In this document: piece after piece, positions 58,895-64,000 of the stretch
How positions within the stretch are numbered: position 1 is the stretch's first letter
Layout: each line of letters starts with the position of its first letter
Source: UBA1163 sp049513055
GTDB taxonomy: Bacteria > Desulfobacterota > BSN033 > UBA1163
Direction of reading: 5' to 3'
DNA: 64,000 bases
Assembly (NCBI GenBank): GCA_049513055.1
Contig: JBEKWN010000049.1
Location: forward strand, 1 to 64,000
Notes under the pieces: model-generated
Seen by the model: only the letters and a program-made list of their open reading frames with translations
The model's database searches: none
Told to the model about the DNA's origin: nothing
Program-made: the position numbers and the translations under genes

Positions 58895-58965
58895 AAATTT
58901 CAATCACCAAATCCCAAATTCCAAATTAATTCCGATCACCCAATGCCCAAATGAAGAAACTCCTT
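58895..58965. repeat. Word-repeat intergenic gap (caaattcc words)
   Basis: CACCAAATCCCAAATTCCAA and CACCCAATGCCCAAATG repeat CAAATTCC-like words between the convergent FmdB and CoaBC genes. It has few inverted partners, so this copy folds poorly. Confidence 0.45.
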
Positions 58966-58969
58966 CCGG

Positions 58970-60184
58970 TTATTCTTTTTGCTTCTTCCTTCTTTTCAAT
59001 AACCTCACTACCTCATCGAGGATCAATTGGGACACTTCTTCCTTGGTCATTTGAGGAAGATCTTTGATTTGACCAGAGGGATAGATGATCTTGACTTGAT
59101 TGGTATCCGAACTAAAACCTGCTCCTGGTTGGGTCACGTCATTGACCACAATAAAATCAAGATTTTTCTCCTTCAATTTCTTTTTAGCATTCGCAATCAA
59201 ATCCTCTGTCTCTGCCGCAAATCCGATCAGAATGCGATTCCCTTTCTTCTTTCCAAGTTCTTCAAGAATATCCTTCGTTCTCTCCAGAGGTAAGGTGGTA
59301 TTGGAACTACCTTTTTTTATTTTTTTCTGGCTGATCACCTTCGGACGATAATCTGAGACGGCTGCTGCCTTGATGACAACGGAAGACCCCACCAAAGAGT
59401 TGAAGACGGCTTTTCTCATCTCCTCTGCTGCCCGGACGGGTACCAATTTAATATCTCTCCGTGGGAGGGGAAGAGAAGTGGGGCCTGTGATTAAAATAAC
59501 CTCTGCGCCTCTGCGCCTGGCCATCTTGGCCAAGGCAAATCCCATCTTTCCAGAGGAACGATTGGTGATGAACCGCACAGGATCAATTGACTCTTGAGTG
59601 GGACCCCCTGTGATCAGGATCTTCTCCCCTTTCAAATCCTTTGGAGATAAAAGATCTTCCATTTTCTCAACCACTTCATTCAGTTCTGGCAGTCTCCCCT
59701 TTCCATACCAATGGCAAGCCAATTCTCCCTCCCCAGGTTCCAGGAGATGATAGCCAATTTCGAGTAGGGTCTGAATATTTTTCTGGAGGGCTTTATTTTC
59801 CCACATATTGACATTCATTGAGGGAACGAAAAGAACCGGGGCTTTTGTAGCCATCACCATGGTGGATAGAAAATCATCAGCAATCCCATTGGCGATCTTT
59901 CCGACGATATTTGCCGTCGCGGGGAGGATGACAACCAATTCTGCCAAATCAGCCAATGCAATATGACCGATTTGTGCGTCTTCAAGTAGAGCAAAGGGAT
60001 CGGTTACAACTGGATTTCCGGAAAGGGTTTGAAAGGTGAGCGGCGTGATGAATTTCTGGGCGTTTTGGGTCATGACAACATGGATATCCACCTCTTCTTT
60101 GACTAAAAGCCTAACAAACTCTGCTGCTTTATAAGCAGCAATCCCGCCCGTAATCCCTAAAACAACCATTTTCCTTTTAAGCAT
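58970..60184 (-). CDS. coaBC: Bifunctional CoaBC (phosphopantothenoylcysteine synthetase/decarboxylase)
   Basis: The CoaC flavoprotein half has GITGGIAAYKAAEFVRLL and VFVPSMNVNMWENKALQ (PASMNxxMW-type). The CoaB half has ILITGGPTQESIDPVRFITNRSSGKMGFALA and FAAETEDLIANAKKKL. The start is the ATG at 60184 after GGAAT; a longer frame from 60220 is leader sequence. The 404 residues are normal. It makes 4-phosphopantetheine from phosphopantothenate and Cys in CoA synthesis. Confidence 0.94.
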   Translation of the reverse strand: MLKRKMVVLGITGGIAAYKAAEFVRLLVKEEVDIHVVMTQNAQKFITPLTFQTLSGNPVVTDPFALLEDAQIGHIALADLAELVVILPATANIVGKIANGIADDFLSTMVMATKAPVLFVPSMNVNMWENKALQKNIQTLLEIGYHLLEPGEGELACHWYGKGRLPELNEVVEKMEDLLSPKDLKGEKILITGGPTQESIDPVRFITNRSSGKMGFALAKMARRRGAEVILITGPTSLPLPRRDIKLVPVRAAEEMRKAVFNSLVGSSVVIKAAAVSDYRPKVISQKKIKKGSSNTTLPLERTKDILEELGKKKGNRILIGFAAETEDLIANAKKKLKEKNLDFIVVNDVTQPGAGFSSDTNQVKIIYPSGQIKDLPQMTKEEVSQLILDEVVRLLKRRKKQKE

Positions 60185-60244
60185 GAATATTCCTATATCA
60201 CAAAAAGAGCCCATTCTCAATAGAGAATTGAAGTTTCAAAAGAT

Positions 60245-60406
60245 TTGACCCATTCAGCGGCGTCAAGACCCGCCTTTCAGAACGATGTGTAAAGCGCCGC
60301 TCAGGATCAACCCTGAGCTTTCGGCAATACTCAAGGCTTAGTCCTGCGCGATACCGAAGGGCTGAGTAAACCCAGATATTATTAATGAGAGATTAAAAGG
60401 GTTGAC
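60245..60406 (+). repeat. Dispersed repeat, copy B
   Basis: It starts TTGACCCATTCAGCGGCG and ends GGGTTGAC, with GCTCAGGAT-CA-ACCCTGAGC at 60299-60318. The ends and core match copy A at 12016; the middle differs and is longer by about 25 bases. It lies in a gap of 400 bases between divergent genes. Confidence 0.7.
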
Positions 60407-60438
60407 ATTCTATTCATCCATTGCTATCTTCGCCTTTA

Positions 60439-60468
60439 AGAGATTTCTGAAACAGCCAAGAAATCTCA
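60439..60468. repeat. AGAGATTTCT palindrome, copy 1
   Basis: GAGATTTCT at 60440-60448 and AGAAATCTC at 60459-60467 with a 10-base spacer. The same arms and spacer recur at 63387-63416. The rest of the gap to 60587 holds only a CCTGCC/GGTAGG-like sequence and the ribosome site of the next gene. Confidence 0.55.
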
Positions 60469-60587
60469 GATTACATAGATTATGAAGCGATTAGACAGAT
60501 TAGACCTGCCGTAGGTAGGAAGGCATTAATCCCCCCTGTTTCCCCTTAGCAAAGGAGGTACGGGGGATTGAATGGAGAGAGTGGAAA

Positions 60588-61310
60588 ATGGCAGAGAGGG
60601 ATCCCATTGATCTGATCAAAGAACAGTTAAACAGAGTGGATGAAAGGGTGGGTCTTCATGCCGACCATGAAAATTTTAAACACTGGCATTCCGAAACTAA
60701 AACGATTTTAGAGAAGGTCTTTGGTTCTAAATCCATCCACTATCAAAATTTCCTAGCCCTCCGATTTCGGGAGATGAGTGTCAAAGCCTTTGCTTCGGCT
60801 GAGATCGATAAGATCAATGCCGCCCGCTATAAAAAGGACCTCGAGAATGTAAAAAATATCCTTCAATCAGCCATTAAAGAATTGACACTGGATCGAACCC
60901 TCTTTAAAAAAATCCAGACCACACCGAAGTCTGTGGAGGTCTTCCTCAAGGGCGAATATTTCATATCTTCTGGAATCAAAGAGTCCGACTTAATTCAGGC
61001 TATCAAAAACGCCTTTGAAGGAAGCGGACTGAGTCCGCTTCTGGATACAGAAGCCTCTGAAAAAGGAGAATCCCTCTATCAACGAATCGATCAGATCAAA
61101 CACGCCAAATTTGGAATCTACGATCTTTCAACCTCCGAAAAAACGGATACCTACCTCGAACTCGGTGCGGCGCTGGCCATGGGGAAAGAGACTATCATTA
61201 TTCATAAAAAAGGCACCCCTCTTCCTGAAAGGATGAAACCATTGAACCGAATCGAATATGAAAATGTCTCTGACCTTACGGAGAAATTAAGAAAAAAAGT
61301 TCCAAGCTGA
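60588..61310 (+). CDS. Unknown protein with SLOG/TIR-like C-terminal domain
   Basis: The N-terminal 115 residues are helical and unfamiliar (IDLIKEQLNRVDERVGLHADH, NFLALRFREMSVKAFASAEIDKINAARY). The C-terminal 110 residues look like a Rossmann-type nucleotide-binding domain of the SLOG/TIR/deoxyribosyltransferase kind: VFLKGEYFIS, ESDLIQAIKNAFEGSGLSPLL, FGIYDLST, YLELGAALAMGKETIIIHKKG. The order of strand, polar helix, D-S-T loop and E-L-G-x-A-L-x-x-G-K matches that superfamily. Such domains bind or cleave nucleotides, often in defence proteins. No defence genes are adjacent, so the role is open. Confidence 0.65.
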   Translation: MAERDPIDLIKEQLNRVDERVGLHADHENFKHWHSETKTILEKVFGSKSIHYQNFLALRFREMSVKAFASAEIDKINAARYKKDLENVKNILQSAIKELTLDRTLFKKIQTTPKSVEVFLKGEYFISSGIKESDLIQAIKNAFEGSGLSPLLDTEASEKGESLYQRIDQIKHAKFGIYDLSTSEKTDTYLELGAALAMGKETIIIHKKGTPLPERMKPLNRIEYENVSDLTEKLRKKVPS

Positions 61311-61341
61311 AGAAACCTTTTTCGATAAATAAGAAATCCAA

Positions 61342-61773
61342 ATGGACGAAACCACGAAAGACATCTTGAAGTCCATCTTCGATAAAGTCAATCGCGAAGA
61401 CACCTTTTCCCAACGAATTGGAGTGAAACTCATTGAACTTCTCCCGGGTTTTGCCCGCGCCACACTTCCCATTACCGAGGAAACCATCAATATCTACCAA
61501 ATGGCTCATGGAGGAGCCATCTTCTCCATCGCTGACCAAGCCTGTGAAGCAGCCGGAAACAGTTTTGGAGAGCCAGCCGTCGCGCTCCAACAAAATATTC
61601 ATTTTCTGGCCGCTGGCAAATCTGGAGACTTCCTCGAGGCTGCAGCAAAGGTGACCCATCGATCCAATCGAATCGGCTTGATTGAATTTGAAGTCAGGAA
61701 TCAAGAAGGGCTCCTCATTGCCATAGGCCAACAAGTTATCTACTTCAAAAAAGGGAATTTGGACAGCAGATGA
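61342..61773 (+). CDS. PaaI-type hotdog thioesterase
   Basis: The 143-residue protein has the hotdog fold motif IYQMAHGGAIFSIADQACEAAGN, with HGG and the likely catalytic Asp in ADQA, and VTHRSNRIGLIEFEVRNQEG. PaaI-group enzymes hydrolyse aryl- and acyl-CoA esters. The thiolase gene on the opposite strand and the IorAB-derived aryl-CoA products make aryl-CoA hydrolysis plausible, but this is inference. The start has no clear ribosome site. Confidence 0.85.
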   Translation: MDETTKDILKSIFDKVNREDTFSQRIGVKLIELLPGFARATLPITEETINIYQMAHGGAIFSIADQACEAAGNSFGEPAVALQQNIHFLAAGKSGDFLEAAAKVTHRSNRIGLIEFEVRNQEGLLIAIGQQVIYFKKGNLDSR

Positions 61774-61835
61774 ACCGTAAATTTTTTCCCTTTCAGATAG
61801 AGGGTCCTTAGACACTCCAAGGGAAAAACGCTCCA

Positions 61836-61922
61836 AAAGGGAGGCGGGTAGGCTGGGAAACGAGGCAGCAAAACGCTTAAAGGTGCCGCTGTAAAGGTTT
61901 CCCAGCCTACCCGCCTCCCTTT
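61836..61922. terminator. 26-bp perfect inverted repeat between convergent genes
   Basis: Arms at 61836-61861 and 61897-61922 are exact inverted copies, GC-rich, around 35 bases; GGCA at 61864 and TGCC at 61884 extend the inner fold. AAA and TTT border the arms on the outside. It lies between the convergent thioesterase and thiolase genes, so a bidirectional terminator is likely. The stem is unusually long for that. Confidence 0.6.
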
Positions 61923-61940
61923 CCAATGCAACGTTAATGT

Positions 61941-63182
61941 TCATATTCGCTCAAAAATGGCTGCAATGCCCAAACCCCCTCCCCCACAGATGCATTCCAG
62001 GCCGTAACGGCTGTTGCGCCTTTTCATCTCGTGAAGAAGTGTGACCAGCACCCGGGTGCCTGTACAGGCAATCGGATGCCCGAGGGATATTCCAGATCCG
62101 TTGACATTAATCCTTGGATAATCTTTTTCCGTAAGATTCATCATTTTCAGATCTGCCAGGACCTGGGGGGCGAAGGCCTCCTGGATCTCAATCAGATCCA
62201 TCTGATGGAGACCTAAACCGGATTTCTTCAAAGCTTTCTCAACTGCTTTTGGCACCGTCAGATAAGTACGACAGGGATCCGAACCCACGACGGCAAAGGC
62301 TTTGATGTAAGCCAATGGCTTTATCCCAAGTTTTTTGGCCCTCTCTTCGGATGTCATCACGCAGGCAGCAGCACCGTCATTTTCAGTGGAGGAATTTCCA
62401 GCCGTACAAACACCTCCAAGGACGGGTTTGAGTTTGACCAATTGCTCCAACGTGGTATCTGCACGTGGATTTTCATCTCGATCAACGATCATTTCACCTC
62501 CCCTGGGATTTGGAACAACAACAGGAATAATCTCCTCTCGAAATTTTCCCGATTCTATGGCTGCGCAGGCCTTCTGATTGCTCTCGAGGGCCCAGCGATC
62601 GCAGTCTTCCCGTCGAATACCCTCTTCTTTGGCAGCGGTTTCTGCCCAGGACATCATGGATGGAAGTATCCCGTACCTCTCATCAGGTTGAGACATCACC
62701 CTGGCTCGTTGGATTCGATCATAAAAAGGAATTCCCCATATCGAAAGATCTCCATGTCCACGGGGCATTCCCTTTTTACCACCAATTCCCCATTTGATAT
62801 CACCAGGTACATAGAACTCAGCAGTGCTCATGCTTTCCACACCGCCCGCCACGATGATATCCGCATTATCCGATTGAATCATCATTGCTGCAAAACAGAT
62901 CACATCCAGTCCGGTACAGCAGCGTCGGTCCAATGTGATTCCTGGAATTGAGTCGGGCCAACCCGCCTTGAGAAGAGACATACGTGCGATGTTGACATAT
63001 TCACCGCTCTGGTAGGACTGACCCAAAATGACCTCGTCGATCTGAACCGGATCCACTCCAGCTCTTTTCACGGCTTCGTTCAAGACCAGGGCCCCTAAAT
63101 CAAAGGCAGCCACATCTTTTAATGCCCCCATGTATCTCCCAACAGGTGTCCTTATTCCACTAATAATCACGACGTTCTTCAA
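61941..63182 (-). CDS. Acetyl-CoA acetyltransferase/3-ketoacyl-CoA thiolase
   Basis: The thiolase has the nucleophilic Cys in DRRCCTGLDVICFA, NGSGISLGHPIACTGTRVLV with the catalytic His, and the second Cys in LECICGGGGLGIAAIFE. The 413 residues are slightly long. It condenses or cleaves acyl-CoA, and sequence alone does not tell the direction. A beta-oxidation or aromatic-degradation role fits neighbours such as the LivG-like ATPase, which may import branched or aromatic acids. Confidence 0.92.
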   Translation of the reverse strand: MKNVVIISGIRTPVGRYMGALKDVAAFDLGALVLNEAVKRAGVDPVQIDEVILGQSYQSGEYVNIARMSLLKAGWPDSIPGITLDRRCCTGLDVICFAAMMIQSDNADIIVAGGVESMSTAEFYVPGDIKWGIGGKKGMPRGHGDLSIWGIPFYDRIQRARVMSQPDERYGILPSMMSWAETAAKEEGIRREDCDRWALESNQKACAAIESGKFREEIIPVVVPNPRGGEMIVDRDENPRADTTLEQLVKLKPVLGGVCTAGNSSTENDGAAACVMTSEERAKKLGIKPLAYIKAFAVVGSDPCRTYLTVPKAVEKALKKSGLGLHQMDLIEIQEAFAPQVLADLKMMNLTEKDYPRINVNGSGISLGHPIACTGTRVLVTLLHEMKRRNSRYGLECICGGGGLGIAAIFERI

Positions 63183-63386
63183 GGTTCTCTCCTTTCTCCC
63201 CTCTTGGATATCCTAACATTATTCATGTCTGCCTTTTTTCTCCATGAGAAGATTCAGAGGTTTTTAAAGATTTTCTTGACATAATAAATTCTTAAGGATA
63301 CTCCTACCTCATAATTCACTGTAGACCTTTTGTCAACCCAATCTTTAACCGGAGTTCTCTGATTTATTACCCGGTAGGAAGATAGG
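63183..63386. other. AT-rich gap, no gene seen
   Basis: No supported coding frame is present. A TTGACA at 63276-63281 with TAAGGA-like sequence downstream may be a weak plus-strand promoter. The palindrome at 63387 follows. Confidence 0.3.
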
Positions 63387-63416
63387 AGAGATTTCTGAAA
63401 AAGTGTAGAAATCTCT
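63387..63416. repeat. AGAGATTTCT palindrome, copy 2
   Basis: AGAGATTTCT and AGAAATCTCT are exact inverted repeats around GAAAAAGTGT. The arms and the 10-base spacing match 60439-60468, and both are followed closely by GATT. It is 140 bases before the ABC ATPase gene and could be an operator. No gene is seen in the stretch from 63417 to 63556. Confidence 0.5.
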
Positions 63417-63556
63417 GATTGAGAGCGTATAGTAGTTTTTCATAGCTCTCTAGGAAGTATCTTGACACCGACACTAAAGTATGATTAGTTTGAAAATCAT
63501 TAAACCCACCTAAAAAGATCAATTTAATAGAATTAAAATTATAGGAATGTGATCCT

Positions 63557-64000
63557 GTGAATTTGAATCTATCTGATAACCCTAATTCCTTCCAGCCACC
63601 GCTGCTTGAAGTAAAGAACCTCTCCCGGGACTTTGGGGGGTTGCGAGCCCTTGCTACAGTATCCTTTGGTATCATGCCAGGAGAGATTGTCGGTGTGATC
63701 GGACCCAACGGTGCTGGGAAGACAACCCTCTTTGCTCTCCTGAGTGGTTTCCTCGCCCCTTCTCACGGAGAAATAAGATTCATGGAAACCCCGATTGCTG
63801 GAATGCGGCCGGACAAACTGTGCCATCTCGGGATAGCCCGCACGTTCCAGGTAGTCCGTCCGTTCCTGGAAATGACTGTCTTTGAAAATGTCAAGGCAGC
63901 GGTGGTTTTCGGAAAGCCGGGCCGGCGTACTGCCACAGAGATCAATCGGGAGGTAGAAGAGGTCATTGAAAGTACCGGGCTCACGCCTCTCGCTCATCAC
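63557..64000 (+). CDS. ABC transporter ATP-binding protein, LivG-like, cut by the window edge
   Basis: The frame is open from GTG at 63557 to the window end (148 codons). Walker A is GVIGPNGAGKTTLFALL, and GIARTFQVVRPFLEMTVFENV is the Q-loop region typical of LivG branched-chain amino acid transport ATPases. The ABC signature and Walker B lie beyond the edge. The GTG start is supported by the family beginning soon after (LLEVKNLSRDFGGLRAL) and by AGGA about 12 bases upstream. It probably belongs to a Liv-type importer operon. Confidence 0.85.
   Translation, partial: MNLNLSDNPNSFQPPLLEVKNLSRDFGGLRALATVSFGIMPGEIVGVIGPNGAGKTTLFALLSGFLAPSHGEIRFMETPIAGMRPDKLCHLGIARTFQVVRPFLEMTVFENVKAAVVFGKPGRRTATEINREVEEVIESTGLTPLAHH

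Noticed and set aside
1..64000. CRISPR array, prophage or transposase
   Set aside because: No regularly spaced identical repeats, phage structural genes or transposase motifs were seen. The repeats present are palindromes and irregular words.

Overview
The window looks like a piece of an anaerobic, Gram-negative bacterial chromosome, most likely from the former Deltaproteobacteria (Desulfobacterota and relatives). The reasons are indirect. There are LolA-like and lipoprotein genes and a periplasmic DegP protease, so there is an outer membrane. There is also a sigma-54 promoter, an HrcA-type CIRCE operator in front of rpoH, ferredoxin-dependent indolepyruvate oxidoreductase, a TrpB2-type tryptophan synthase beta chain, and remains of a 4-hydroxybenzoyl-CoA-reductase-like molybdoenzyme. 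Taxonomy was inferred from gene content only. No rRNA, CRISPR array, prophage or transposase was seen; one tRNA gene (Val, CAC) is present.

Layout. 1-2.4 kb: an exported methyltransferase-fold protein with a C-terminal beta-rich domain, bracketed by two near-identical terminators. 2.4-7.5 kb: DUF2207 protein, LemA, a sensor histidine kinase with a CxxCH motif, and a small secreted protein behind a textbook sigma-54 promoter. 7.6-21.3 kb (mostly minus strand): a fatty-acid/polyketide-like locus with one canonical ketosynthase, two ketosynthase-like proteins lacking the catalytic residues, a FabZ-type dehydratase, two methyltransferases, a LolA-like carrier, an acyl-CoA dehydrogenase, a CrtI-like oxidoreductase, a lipoprotein and a B12-type radical SAM enzyme. 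NudC and a PHP protein on the plus strand split it. This is the best candidate for an undescribed system: it resembles aryl-polyene-type envelope lipid clusters, but no acyl carrier protein, ketoreductase or ligase was found in the window.

21.4-40 kb: housekeeping genes, including a PpiD/SurA-like foldase, yebC-ruvC-ruvA-ruvB (ruvA is frameshifted), tRNA-Val, an adenosine-specific kinase, a cysteine-synthase family enzyme, map, purB-ftsH-DUF502, MscS, GlgA, a rhodanese, and an MltD-like transglycosylase whose second LysM is in another frame. 40.2-46.6 kb: a more GC-rich and partly decayed block containing a 4-hydroxybenzoyl-CoA-reductase-like FAD subunit, an iron-sulfur subunit with an internal deletion, the molybdopterin subunit, a 19-codon epimerase remnant, a saccharopine-dehydrogenase-like enzyme and a C-terminally shortened class III aminotransferase. 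46.8-49.7 kb: an old-yellow-enzyme/dienoyl-CoA-reductase-like flavoenzyme, a ferredoxin and an epimerase-like protein. 49.7-55.6 kb: TrpB2, a Cys-motif protein, an aminotransferase and IorAB, a coherent aromatic amino acid/arylpyruvate module. 55.6-64 kb: DegP, DUF1844, CIRCE-rpoH, FmdB, CoaBC, a SLOG/TIR-like protein, a hotdog thioesterase, a thiolase and the start of a LivG-like ABC ATPase.

Many short gaps between genes, including gaps inside operons, hold imperfect hairpins built from a short word repeated several times, with a different word at each locus. A second family of about 140-160 bp repeats and several perfect palindromes are also scattered through the window.
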